From Brevibacillus brevis (GTDB lineage Bacteria > Bacillota > Bacilli > Brevibacillales > Brevibacillaceae), in the NCBI RefSeq assembly GCF_001039275.2, contig NZ_CP030117.1:6365001-6429000 (forward strand): DNA of 64,000 nucleotides. Reading direction: 5' to 3'. The first letter of the stretch is position 1. Each line of letters opens with the position of its first letter. A program made the translations under genes and the position numbers. The notes beneath the pieces were generated by a model. That model did no database searches. It worked only from the letters and a program-made list of their open reading frames with translations, and was not told where the DNA came from. This document shows positions 42,744-51,367 of the stretch, in pieces.

Positions 42744-44563
42744 CCCGTTTTTCCTCCTTGGGCAAATGGCACCCAGAACGTGACTGTCGTTCCCACGTTC
42801 CATTCGCTTGTAATCTCGATATCTGCACCGTGTGCCTGTACTAATTCACGGGCAATCGCCAATCCCAGACCTGTTCCACCCTGACCGCGCGAACGCGCCT
42901 TGTCTACGCGGTAGAAGCGCTCAAAGATTCGCTTCAAATCGCGGCTGGGAATACCGATTCCTGTGTCGGTGATGGAGATTTGTACCCGCTTTTGCTTGTG
43001 GTTCTCTTTTGCCATGAGAACCACAGTGCCTCCTTGAGGCGTATACTTGATCGCATTGGACAAAAGATTATCCAACACTTGATTGATTGCATCCAAATCA
43101 ATATAAACCGGCGGAAGCTTGCTCGGCATATCCAGACTGAGCTGAACCTCCTGTTGCTCACTGAACATGGAAAAACGATCAGCAGCATAGCGAAGCAATC
43201 GATTGATGTCCGCTTCCTTGCAATGCAGACGAACCCCCTGCGAATCAAAACGCGATAGCTGCAACAAATCGTTTACCAAGCGAATCATGCGTTCTGTCTC
43301 CGACGACGTAACCTTCAAGAACCGTTGGGACAGCTCTGGCTCTTCCACTGCGCCATCCAGCAGCGCTTCCACGTAGCTTTTAATGGTCGTCAGTGGTGTT
43401 CGCAGCTCATGTGATACATTCGCCACGAATTCGCGGCGCTGCTGCTCCAGTCGCTGCTGCTCCGTCACATCAGCCACGACAGCAATGATCCCGCCCATTT
43501 TTTTGCTATCGTGCTGCAAAGGAGTAAACGTCACACGCAGGATCACTTCTTCCTTATTAGGCAGCGTCATCTCAATGAAAAGTGGCTCTTCCTGCGCATA
43601 GAGCGACATCTCATCTTCTGGCGGCAGGCCCAACAGATCATACAAGGTGCGTCTCTTGAGAAGGACGTCAGCCATCGTCACCTGTAACATATCTTCTGCT
43701 GCCCGATTAAACAGGATGATCTGTCCATTCCGGTTAGCGGCAATAACACCGTCCGTCATGTTGCTCAAAATTCCCGCGAGCTTCTCACGCTCTTCCTCTT
43801 GCTGCAAAATCGCTTCCTGCAAACGCAAGGTCATATGATTAAAAGCCATACCGAGCTGGCCAATTTCATCATCGCTATAGACACGTACACTACTGTTAAA
43901 ATCCCCGTCTGCCACCAATCGTGCCTGACGGGTCATCTCCTTCACAGGCTTGGTGATGGTACGGGCCAGCACGACCCCGAGCACCGCCGTAATGACCATT
44001 GCGATCATCGTACCTGTCCCCAAGATGCCGTTCATTTTACCAATCGTCGCATAAGTGCCTTCCATCGAAGCAATCATGTAGACCGCACCGTATACGATCT
44101 GGTCGCCCTTAACAGGTAGCGCCAATACTTTTACCCGCGCCCCCGTCTTCGGGTCGATCCGCATCGATTCACTGCGCGTCCCGAGCAAGGCAACCGTCAC
44201 TTCAGGCTGCGAGGTCCGCTGTCCAATTGTATTTTTGTCCTCCGTCGTCGCAACCACGGTTCTTGTCTGGTCAATGACCTGCACATTCGCTCCGTTGATT
44301 TTTACCAGGTTGTTGATCAGGTTGTCGATGTCCTGGCGGTTTTGTTCGGCGTTGGATTCCTTCCCGTCATGCGGACGCAAATCACTTTCCAGCAAACTCG
44401 CTAACAAACTAGCTTGTCCATTCAATGCCTCGGAAAAGTTGTTGATGTAGTAGCTCTCGACTTCCCGGGCAAAATAGGCGCTAATAAATTGCATCGCAAG
44501 CAAAATCAACAGCATGTAAATGATGACCATTTTCCACTGAACGGTTTTGAACAGCCGCCTCAT
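42740..44563 (-). CDS. walK: Cell-wall stress sensor histidine kinase WalK
   Basis: 607 residues: membrane helix (12-32), extracellular Cache/PAS-like domain (33-180), second membrane helix, HAMP (about 206-258; RLVADGDFNSSVRVY), cytosolic PAS (262-370), HisKA (FVANVSHELRTPLTTIKSY) and HATPase (SNAIKYTPQGG, DTGIGIPSRDL, GTGLGLAIARELV). WalK senses lipid II/cell-wall status and phosphorylates WalR; the pair is essential in low-GC Gram-positives. Start overlaps the walR stop in ATGA. Confidence 0.97.
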   Translation of the reverse strand: MRRLFKTVQWKMVIIYMLLILLAMQFISAYFAREVESYYINNFSEALNGQASLLASLLESDLRPHDGKESNAEQNRQDIDNLINNLVKINGANVQVIDQTRTVVATTEDKNTIGQRTSQPEVTVALLGTRSESMRIDPKTGARVKVLALPVKGDQIVYGAVYMIASMEGTYATIGKMNGILGTGTMIAMVITAVLGVVLARTITKPVKEMTRQARLVADGDFNSSVRVYSDDEIGQLGMAFNHMTLRLQEAILQQEEEREKLAGILSNMTDGVIAANRNGQIILFNRAAEDMLQVTMADVLLKRRTLYDLLGLPPEDEMSLYAQEEPLFIEMTLPNKEEVILRVTFTPLQHDSKKMGGIIAVVADVTEQQRLEQQRREFVANVSHELRTPLTTIKSYVEALLDGAVEEPELSQRFLKVTSSETERMIRLVNDLLQLSRFDSQGVRLHCKEADINRLLRYAADRFSMFSEQQEVQLSLDMPSKLPPVYIDLDAINQVLDNLLSNAIKYTPQGGTVVLMAKENHKQKRVQISITDTGIGIPSRDLKRIFERFYRVDKARSRGQGGTGLGLAIARELVQAHGADIEITSEWNVGTTVTFWVPFAQGGKTG

Positions 44564-45270
44564 CCAGGCTGGCCTCCCATGCCGGGATTGCGTAATGTAT
44601 AGCCCAAACCACGCCGCGTAATAATGTACTTCGGCTGGCTAGGATCATCCTCTATTTTTTCTCGCAAACGACGGATGGTCACATCTACCGTTCGCACATC
44701 GCCAAAATAGTCAAATCCCCAGACCGACTGCAGGAGATGCTCTCGCGTCAATACTTGTCCCTGATGGCGAGCGAGGTACACCAGCAGCTCAAACTCACGG
44801 TGTGTCAGCTCTAATGCTTCTCCCACCTTTTCGACGGTATACGAGTGCAAATCGATTTCCAGCTCATGCACGCGCAGTACATGCTGGCTATCCTTCTCTT
44901 CCACTTTCGAGCGGTTACGGCGCAAATGGGCCTTTACACGAGCTACCAGCTCCCGCGTACTAAATGGCTTCGTCACGTAATCGTCCGCACCCAATTCCAG
45001 CCCGAGTACTTTATCCAGTTCAGAGTCTTTGGCAGTCAGCATGATGATCGGAACATCATACGTTTGACGAACGGTTCGGCATACGTCCATCCCGTCTCTG
45101 CCTGGAAGCATAACATCCAGTAAAATCAGATCCGGTCGCTCATCCTTAACCACGACAAGTGCCTCATCACCATCGTAGGCGCATACGACCTGATACCCTT
45201 CTTTTTCAAACGTGAATTTCAAAATATCTGCAATCGGTTTTTCATCGTCAACTACGAGGAGTTTTGCCAT
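44560..45270 (-). CDS. walR: Essential response regulator WalR
   Basis: 236 residues from ATG at 45270 (GGAGGGCGCAGG upstream). OmpR/PhoB class: receiver with phospho-Asp in PDLILLDVMLPGRDGMDV and Lys in VTKPFSTRELVARV, then a winged helix (LTHREFELLVYLARHQG, VRTVDVTIRRLREKIEDDP). It controls autolysin and cell-wall genes. First gene of the wal operon, behind a leader with a long inverted repeat. Confidence 0.97.
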   Translation of the reverse strand: MAKLLVVDDEKPIADILKFTFEKEGYQVVCAYDGDEALVVVKDERPDLILLDVMLPGRDGMDVCRTVRQTYDVPIIMLTAKDSELDKVLGLELGADDYVTKPFSTRELVARVKAHLRRNRSKVEEKDSQHVLRVHELEIDLHSYTVEKVGEALELTHREFELLVYLARHQGQVLTREHLLQSVWGFDYFGDVRTVDVTIRRLREKIEDDPSQPKYIITRRGLGYTLRNPGMGGQPG

Positions 45271-45301
45271 CCTGCGCCCTCCTTTTTCCAAAAATAGTTC
45301 A

Positions 45302-45364
45302 TTCAAAAAGTCGGCTTTTCAGCACCGAGAAAATGGCGAGAACCTCAAAAGACGACTTTTTGAA
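45302..45364 (-). promoter_or_regulatory. Inverted repeat in the walR leader
   Basis: TTCAAAAAGTCG (45302-45313) and CGACTTTTTGAA (45353-45364) are perfect 12-base arms with a 39-base spacer, about 30 bases upstream of the walR start. On the minus strand the hairpin precedes the ribosome site. It could be a leader hairpin, an attenuator or a dispersed repeat element. Confidence 0.5.
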
Positions 45365-45462
45365 CTTCCTGATCAAGGATTCCACTTTGACTGTCACTAT
45401 TCCTCTACAATACACCATGTACGCCGTGTAAAGAAGGGCTTGGCATTCAATCCCTGCCAACA

Positions 45463-45497
45463 AAAAAAAGGGCCCCCCTCCTAAGAGTTGCCCTTTC
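45463..45497 (-). terminator. Terminator-like hairpin after the M23 gene
   Basis: AAAGGGC / GCCCTTT arms with a T-rich flank on the minus strand, just after the peptidase stop. Confidence 0.6.
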
Positions 45498-45516
45498 CTT
45501 TCCAGAAATTACTTGT

Positions 45517-47013
45517 CTATTTTAAGTAACGAATCGGGTTTTGATTTCGTCCATTTTGTAGAACCTCAAAATGCAGGTGGACGCCGGTCGATTGTCCAGT
45601 AGAACCCTTTACGCCGATTTTCTTTCCTTGGCTAACGACATCGCCGACTTTCACATTAATGCTGCTCATGTGACCGTACAATGTCTTCATTCCATTGCCG
45701 TGGTCGATGATAACCGATTTTCCATAGTCACCATTCCAACCAGCGAATGTGACACGTCCATTGTCTGCCGCCATGACAGAACCAGCACCGGCAATATCAA
45801 TTCCTTTGTGCATGCTACCCCAGCGTTTGCCGAAGCCGCTGCTGATATACCCACTAGCAGGCCAGCTCAAACGGCCTGTCCCGCGCGATGGAATTACTTT
45901 TGTACCGCGCTCCATAATTTTGGTTACAGGCTGCACAGTTACATCTTGTTTGATGACTTTGCGATTCACTACTTGTCCATTTTCTTTCACAACTTCGTAC
46001 TTAACTGTTTTACTGCCGTTTTTACCTTCTTGTACGACCTTGGTTTCGCCTTTAGGAACCTTGTCATTGTTTTTAATTTGGGTATTAAAAGCAATAACCT
46101 CTTGTTGATCTACTTCTTCTTTGACTTGTACTGTAACCAGCGGACGCACCGCAGTTACATTGATTTCTTGTCCCAATTGAAGGACGGTATTTTCCGTAAC
46201 ACCTGGGTTGTTCGCGTAAATATCTTTTGACGTAATGCCGTATTTCTTCGCAATGCAACCGATGCAATCGCCTTCTACGACCGTGTGCTTCATATCCTTG
46301 AAGGTGCCTTTTACCAGCAACTCCTCCAGTTTATCGGCAGACAAAATTTGAGATGCATCGACTGTTTCGGTTTGCATCTCTACATTTTCTTTAAATGCAA
46401 CTTCTTTTACCGGATTTGGTTTGACTGGGACTGTGGATGCTGCTGCTACAACAGCCTTTTTCCCAGTAGTTGCAGGAACTCCGGAATATCTTTGCTTCAC
46501 TTCAGCCAGTACTTGATCAGCCGATTGCTGGTCTGGCATGTAACCTACCACTTTGCCGTCAATCGTCAGCTTAACGCCCTGAACCTTGATATCCGCTACG
46601 GACGCAAGAGCTTGTACAGCGGCATCATTATTGAACGGTGCCTTGAATTCACGCTCTTCTTCGAATGTGATATAGTCAGCCAATTGCAAGTTGAGGCCTG
46701 TTTTTGCCTTTTCCTCTTCCAGCTTGGATGCTGTCCAGTTATGTATCACATTTGGATCATTTACCACGCCAATCTCTTTGCCGTTCACACTGACATGGTA
46801 GACAGAATTGACATTGCTTGTGTAATAGTATTGTGCAGATGCTCCAGCAGCAATCGTCAAAACTAGACCTGCCGCAATTGAAAGCGATTGTTTTTTATGC
46901 GACTGGATATAAGAGCTTGTACGTTTCATTGTACGTTTCGCCAGATCACTGCAATCCCGAACGATTCGTGATGACCGTTCTTGCAGCTTGGCCTTCCATT
47001 CCGACCAATGCAT
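45517..47013 (-). CDS. Membrane-anchored LysM-G5-M23 peptidoglycan endopeptidase
   Basis: 498 residues from ATG at 47013 (GGAGGG seven bases upstream). Order: membrane anchor (about 42-62), a region of unclear fold (80-225), LysM (HTVVEGDCIGCIAKKYGI..., about 240-290), G5 domain (about 290-370) and a C-terminal M23 LytM-type domain with zinc ligands in MHKGIDIA, LYGHMSS and GVHLHFEV. It cleaves peptide cross-links in the wall. The LysM turn carries a Cys-x-x-Cys in place of the usual GDTLWSI. Position next to walR suggests, but does not prove, WalR control. Confidence 0.92.
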   Translation of the reverse strand: MHWSEWKAKLQERSSRIVRDCSDLAKRTMKRTSSYIQSHKKQSLSIAAGLVLTIAAGASAQYYYTSNVNSVYHVSVNGKEIGVVNDPNVIHNWTASKLEEEKAKTGLNLQLADYITFEEEREFKAPFNNDAAVQALASVADIKVQGVKLTIDGKVVGYMPDQQSADQVLAEVKQRYSGVPATTGKKAVVAAASTVPVKPNPVKEVAFKENVEMQTETVDASQILSADKLEELLVKGTFKDMKHTVVEGDCIGCIAKKYGITSKDIYANNPGVTENTVLQLGQEINVTAVRPLVTVQVKEEVDQQEVIAFNTQIKNNDKVPKGETKVVQEGKNGSKTVKYEVVKENGQVVNRKVIKQDVTVQPVTKIMERGTKVIPSRGTGRLSWPASGYISSGFGKRWGSMHKGIDIAGAGSVMAADNGRVTFAGWNGDYGKSVIIDHGNGMKTLYGHMSSINVKVGDVVSQGKKIGVKGSTGQSTGVHLHFEVLQNGRNQNPIRYLK

Positions 47014-47270
47014 AACTTGTCCCTCCTGAAAACAGATACAACTTGCTCGTTCCATTTCCTGAAAATTTTTAATTTATTGACTAGGTCGTAAATCCCATAA
47101 TTTAGTTTCCATTAATCTGCCAAATTGCCTAAAGAAACCAACTATGTCGACTTTACCATAAGAATAACGACAACATCAAGTGTAAATTGCTGTCGAATAA
47201 AAAAATAGACACAGAGTCACTATATGTACAAACAATTGGTAGCATTTATCATATCTGGAGGCTGATATAC

Positions 47271-47642
47271 GTGAAGGAACGTAATATTCTTGCAGGATTT
47301 CGCACCGAAGATGATGCCGAAAAAGCAGAACAAGCACTTCGACAAGCTGGTTTTTCTATCATTCAGATCGACAGAATCGGACAATTCCCAGGTGACGGGA
47401 ATGAACAAATCCTGAACCCTATATCCGGAGATTTTCCCAGCTTGGGCAACCTTACCCTGGCAGGTGACTTCCCAAGCGGCAGGGATGCAAGCGTCATGGC
47501 CGCAGTAGATCCAGACGCCAGCGGCATGGCTGATCGGGGCGATGACAATTTGAATCGCAGTGTCTTGTTAACGGCAGTCGTACCAGAGGAACAAGGTGAC
47601 CTTGCGACTGAGATCATCCGATCGTATGGAGGCACGATCTAA
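47271..47642 (+). CDS. Hypothetical protein (glycine/acidic, YflT-like layout)
   Basis: 123 residues from GTG at 47271 (GGAGG nine bases upstream); upstream in-frame codons lack a ribosome site. N-terminal beta-alpha-beta unit ILAGFRTEDDAEKAEQALRQ and AGFSIIQIDRIGQF, a Gly/Asp/Pro-rich middle, and LLTAVVPEEQGDLATEIIRS at the end, as in stress proteins with a general-stress-17M/YflT-like fold. The family is uncertain. Single gene with its own terminator. Confidence 0.65.
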   Translation: MKERNILAGFRTEDDAEKAEQALRQAGFSIIQIDRIGQFPGDGNEQILNPISGDFPSLGNLTLAGDFPSGRDASVMAAVDPDASGMADRGDDNLNRSVLLTAVVPEEQGDLATEIIRSYGGTI

Positions 47643-47649
47643 AATAAAT

Positions 47650-47689
47650 ATAGCCATCTTCCTAAATGACTAGGAAAGATGGCTTATTT
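47650..47689 (+). terminator. Terminator
   Basis: AGCCATCTTCCT / AGGAAAGATGGCT, followed by TATTTCG. Confidence 0.78.
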
Positions 47690-47708
47690 CGTTATGGACA
47701 TCTGTGAC

Positions 47709-47927
47709 TCACACCTCTTGCATCGAGGTAACGTCTTTTAACGCAAGTCTGCGTATTTTCGTTTTCTCGGCGTCATTTGGTTGTTTGTATGTGGTGATAA
47801 AGCATAGGTAGCCATTGTTGAAATGAGTCATGGTTCCCTTGATGACGACGCCATTGATCATCTTTACCTGTACATTTTTGCCCAGCAGCTTCATGGCCTT
47901 TTGGTCAAATCCAAAACCCATCATCAC
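47709..47927 (-). CDS. Small Sm-like/SH3-like protein
   Basis: 72 residues; ATG preceded by GGAGAGG. A short N-terminal helix (GFDQKAMKLLGKNVQVKM) followed by five predicted strands (GVVIKGTMTHFNNGYLCF, KIRRLALKDVTSM), an arrangement like Sm/Hfq-type barrels. No claim of RNA binding can be made from sequence alone. Family not recognised. Confidence 0.6.
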   Translation of the reverse strand: MMMGFGFDQKAMKLLGKNVQVKMINGVVIKGTMTHFNNGYLCFITTYKQPNDAEKTKIRRLALKDVTSMQEV

Positions 47928-48004
47928 TTTTCACCTCTCCATTTCTCCCTATGTCTATCCATATGCCCAGAGGGTGTCGTTTCGTGTCTGTCCCTTGCAA
48001 AAAA

Positions 48005-48036
48005 AAGAAAGCTGCCGAATGCTCGACAGCTTTCTT
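48005..48036 (-). terminator. purA terminator
   Basis: Minus strand AAGAAAGCTG-type arms (GAAAGCTG / CAGCTTTC) followed by TTTTTTTTG. Confidence 0.85.
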
Positions 48037-48055
48037 CTATTATATAGTCGATAGC

Positions 48056-49342
48056 TTATCCGTAAATGCCACGAACAACAACCGTTTGCTCACGATCTGG
48101 TCCTACGGAGAAGATCGACATTGGGATACCAGTAAGTTGTGTGATGCGCTCAATGTAGTGACGAGCGTTTTCTGGCAAGTCGTTTAGATTGCGAACACCG
48201 GTGATATCCTCAGTCCAACCTGGCAGCTCCTCATAAACTGGCTCACATTTCGCCAGCAGGTTGAGGTTCGCCGGGAACGACTCGATAACTTCTCCATTGT
48301 ATTTGTACGCTGTGCAAATACGCAGTGTCTCAATGCCAGACAATGTATCCAGCTTGGTGATCGCCAAACCGGTAATACCGCTGACACGACGAGCATGACG
48401 AACAACTACACTGTCGAACCAGCCTACACGGCGAGGACGACCTGTTGTTGTACCATATTCGAAGCCAACCTCACGAATATGGTCGCCAGTTGCATCAGTC
48501 AGCTCAGTCAGGAACGGACCGTCACCTACACGCGTGGTGTAAGCTTTTGCCACCCCGATTACTTGGTGGATCTTGGTTGGTCCAACACCAGAACCGATAG
48601 TCACACCACCCGCAATTGGGTTGGAGGACGTTACGTAAGGATACGTACCTTGGTCAATATCGAGCAATACGCCTTGTGCACCTTCAAACAATACGCGGTT
48701 GCCGCTATCAATGGAATCATTGAGGACAACAGATGTATCGGTTACGTAAGGACGAATGATTTCTGCCAGAGCCAAGTATTCATCCAGAATTTCTTGAAGC
48801 TCAAAGCCAGTTGTGTTGTACAGCTTCTCCAGCAGCATGTTTTTCTCTGCCAGGTTGCGCTCTAGCTTGCGAGCAAACTCTTCGCGATCCAACAAATCAG
48901 CGATACGAATACCGATACGCGCAGCTTTATCCATGTAAGCAGGTCCGATACCTTTACGGGTCGTACCAATTTTGTTAGCACCGCGGCTATCTTCCTCTAC
49001 GCCATCCAGCTTGATGTGGTAAGGCAGAATCACATGCGCGCGATCACTGATTTTCAAATTGCTTGTAGAAAAACCGAAGCTGTGAATGTACTCCAGCTCT
49101 TTTACCAATGCTTTCGGATCGATTACCATACCGTTTCCGATTACGCAGGTCTTGTCACTATAAAAAATTCCGGATGGAATCAAATGCAGCTTATACTTGT
49201 TACCATCAAAAATAATGGTATGGCCTGCGTTGTTACCGCCTTGATAACGAGCCACTACCTCTGCACTTTCAGCTAGATAGTCTGTAATTTTACCTTTACC
49301 TTCATCGCCCCACTGGGTTCCGACGACAACGACTGTTGACAT
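48056..49342 (-). CDS. purA: Adenylosuccinate synthetase
   Basis: 428 residues, full length. GTP site VVVVGTQWGDEGKGKITDYL, NNAGHTIIFDG, the IMP/aspartate loops (GTTRKGIGPAYMDKAARIGI) and TTTGRPRRVGWFD. It makes adenylosuccinate from IMP and aspartate with GTP, the first committed step to AMP. Single-gene unit with a PurR operator upstream. Confidence 0.98.
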   Translation of the reverse strand: MSTVVVVGTQWGDEGKGKITDYLAESAEVVARYQGGNNAGHTIIFDGNKYKLHLIPSGIFYSDKTCVIGNGMVIDPKALVKELEYIHSFGFSTSNLKISDRAHVILPYHIKLDGVEEDSRGANKIGTTRKGIGPAYMDKAARIGIRIADLLDREEFARKLERNLAEKNMLLEKLYNTTGFELQEILDEYLALAEIIRPYVTDTSVVLNDSIDSGNRVLFEGAQGVLLDIDQGTYPYVTSSNPIAGGVTIGSGVGPTKIHQVIGVAKAYTTRVGDGPFLTELTDATGDHIREVGFEYGTTTGRPRRVGWFDSVVVRHARRVSGITGLAITKLDTLSGIETLRICTAYKYNGEVIESFPANLNLLAKCEPVYEELPGWTEDITGVRNLNDLPENARHYIERITQLTGIPMSIFSVGPDREQTVVVRGIYG

Positions 49343-49393
49343 CGAAAAACACCTCCTGATATTATCATGTCTTTTCGGGCCTGAAACAATCTA

Positions 49394-49422
49394 AGTTTAC
49401 TAAACGAGACTCCCCGTGTCAA
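49394..49422 (-). promoter_or_regulatory. purA promoter
   Basis: Minus strand TTGACA (49417-49422), 17-base spacer, TAAACT (49394-49399), about 50 bases before the start codon. Confidence 0.72.
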
Positions 49423-49426
49423 CGCT

Positions 49427-49470
49427 AAATACGAACATTCATATAGTTAGTTCTTAATATGTTCGGCAAT
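49427..49470 (-). promoter_or_regulatory. PurR operator (paired PurBoxes)
   Basis: Two inverted PurBox-like sites: AAATACGAACATT (49427-49439) on the plus strand and AATATGTTCGGCAAT (49456-49470), containing CCGAACAT on the minus strand, directly upstream of the -35 element. The arrangement matches Bacillus PurR targets, where PRPP relieves repression. Confidence 0.7.
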
Positions 49471-49480
49471 TCAATATAGA

Positions 49481-49511
49481 AAAAAAAGCCGGAATTTCTC
49501 CGGCTTTTCTT
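49481..49511 (-). terminator. dnaB terminator
   Basis: AAAAGCCGGA / TCCGGCTTTT with a five-base loop and a T run on the minus strand. Confidence 0.88.
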
Positions 49512-49523
49512 CCATTCGAACTA

Positions 49524-50873
49524 TTAACCTGCTTGATTCCGAAAGCGATGATCCAAGTTAACGAATTTGTTGAATTCTTTCAGGAACGCCAACTCCACCG
49601 TTCCGGTCGGGCCGTTACGCTGTTTGGCGATAATGACTTCGATGACATTCTTGTTTTCTGATTCCTTGTCATAGTAGTCATCACGGTACAAAAAGGCCAC
49701 GATATCGGCGTCCTGCTCAATCGACCCTGACTCACGAATATCGGACATCATCGGTCGCTTGTCCTGCCGTTGCTCTACACCACGGCTCAACTGCGACAGG
49801 GCGATAACCGGCACGTTCAGCTCACGCGCGATCCCTTTTAGCGTACGAGAGATCTCAGATACTTCCTGCTGACGGTTATCTCCTTTGCCTCGTCCATGAA
49901 TCAACTGAAGGTAATCGATCAGGATCAAGCCCAAGCCCTTCTCTGTTTGAAGGCGACGGCATTTCGCCCGGATGTCCTGTACAGTAACCCCAGGTGAATC
50001 ATCGATGTAAATCGGCGCTTTCGCCAGCGTACCGATTGCCATCGTCAGCTTTTGCCAATCGTCTTCCTCCAGTGTACCGGAACGCATCCGGGACGCATCC
50101 AGATTGCCCTCCGCACAAATCATACGCTGAACCAGCTGAGAAGCACCCATCTCCAAGGAGAAGATGGCTACGGTCTCACCTGCACGGGCTGCTACGTTTT
50201 GCGCGAGATTCAAGGCAAAAGCCGTCTTCCCTACGGAAGGACGGGCTGCCAAGATAATAAGGTCACTGCGCTGCAATCCTGCTGTCATCTTGTCCAAATC
50301 CGTATAACCCGTAGAAATCCCCGTAATATCACCGCGTCGCTGACTTAAAAACTCAATTCGCTCGTACGTTTCCAGAAGGGCATCACGAATCGGTGTAAAA
50401 CCGCCACTGTTGCGATTTTGGCCGATCTCCATGATATACTTCTCCGCATCCGCGATGATCTGCGTGACATCATCCTCACGGGAGTATCCGTCATTGGCAA
50501 TCTTGGTAGCTGTATGAATCAATCGCCGAAGCAGCGATTTTTCTTCTACAATTTTTGCGTAGTATTCGATATTGGCAGCCGTTGGAACTGAACTGGCGAT
50601 TTCCGTGAGATACGTAACCCCGCCGACCTCATCCAGCAGCTTGTGGTCCTGTAGATCCGCTGTAACCGTAACCAGATCGACCGGTTCGCCTTTTTCATAC
50701 AGGTCCACCATCGTTTGAAAGATGCGCTGATGCGCTGTCTTGTAAAAATCCTCCGGACGGAGAATCTCAATGGCCGTGATTAAAGCTTCCTTAGACAAGA
50801 ACACGGCACCCAGTACCGATTGTTCCGCTTCCTTGTTCTGTGGCGGCACACGATCCAAAAACAGGTCGCTCAC
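49524..50873 (-). CDS. dnaB: Replicative DNA helicase (DnaB; DnaC in B. subtilis)
   Basis: 449 residues from GTG. N-terminal DnaB domain (PQNKEAEQSVLGAVFLS), RecA-like core with Walker A AARPSVGKTAFALNLAQN, Walker B GLILIDYLQLIHG, and ALSQLSRGVEQRQDKRPMMS. Hexameric 5'-3' helicase loaded at the origin. Lies downstream of rplI, as in other Bacillales. Confidence 0.98.
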   Translation of the reverse strand: MSDLFLDRVPPQNKEAEQSVLGAVFLSKEALITAIEILRPEDFYKTAHQRIFQTMVDLYEKGEPVDLVTVTADLQDHKLLDEVGGVTYLTEIASSVPTAANIEYYAKIVEEKSLLRRLIHTATKIANDGYSREDDVTQIIADAEKYIMEIGQNRNSGGFTPIRDALLETYERIEFLSQRRGDITGISTGYTDLDKMTAGLQRSDLIILAARPSVGKTAFALNLAQNVAARAGETVAIFSLEMGASQLVQRMICAEGNLDASRMRSGTLEEDDWQKLTMAIGTLAKAPIYIDDSPGVTVQDIRAKCRRLQTEKGLGLILIDYLQLIHGRGKGDNRQQEVSEISRTLKGIARELNVPVIALSQLSRGVEQRQDKRPMMSDIRESGSIEQDADIVAFLYRDDYYDKESENKNVIEVIIAKQRNGPTGTVELAFLKEFNKFVNLDHRFRNQAG

Positions 50874-50897
50874 GTCACACCCCCCACAATTGAGACA

Positions 50898-51341
50898 TTA
50901 TTCTTCCACAACGTGTACTTTCAGAGTCACGGTTACTTCGTTGTGCAGTTTTACTTTGATTTGCGTCACGCCCAAAGCACGGATTGCATCCATTTCGAGC
51001 TTACGCTTGTCTACTTTGATTTTATACTGATCTTCCAGCGCTTGCGCTACTTGTTTGCTGGAAATTGCACCGAACAAGCGACCACCTTCGCCTGCTTTTC
51101 CTACTACTTTCACTGTCAGCTCTTCCAGCTTTTTGCCCAGCTCCTGAGCATCCAGCTTTTCTTGTTCCTTGCGCTTATCTTCGCTGCGCTTTTGAGCGTC
51201 GAGCGTTTTCACGTTGCTATCTGTCGCTTCTTTTACCAGCTTCTTTGGCAACAAGAAGTTGCGTACATAGCCCTCTGACAAATCCTTCACTTCGCCTTTT
51301 TTCCCTTGGCCTTTTACATCTTGAAGAAAAATGACTTTCAT
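50898..51341 (-). CDS. rplI: 50S ribosomal protein L9
   Basis: 147 residues from the second of two ATGs (51341), which gives the usual MKVIFLQDVKGQGKKGEVKD start and better spacing to GGGGG. Standard N- and C-terminal lobes joined by a long charged helix. Structural protein near the L1 stalk. Confidence 0.97.
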   Translation of the reverse strand: MKVIFLQDVKGQGKKGEVKDLSEGYVRNFLLPKKLVKEATDSNVKTLDAQKRSEDKRKEQEKLDAQELGKKLEELTVKVVGKAGEGGRLFGAISSKQVAQALEDQYKIKVDKRKLEMDAIRALGVTQIKVKLHNEVTVTLKVHVVEE

Positions 51342-51367
51342 CATCGTTTCCCCCTTTATATTTTGGC

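Noticed and set aside
47161..47200. Possible WalR box (TGTAAATTGCTGTCG) upstream of the M23 gene
   Set aside because: The half-sites are four rather than five bases apart and the second is poor, so it does not meet the known spacing.
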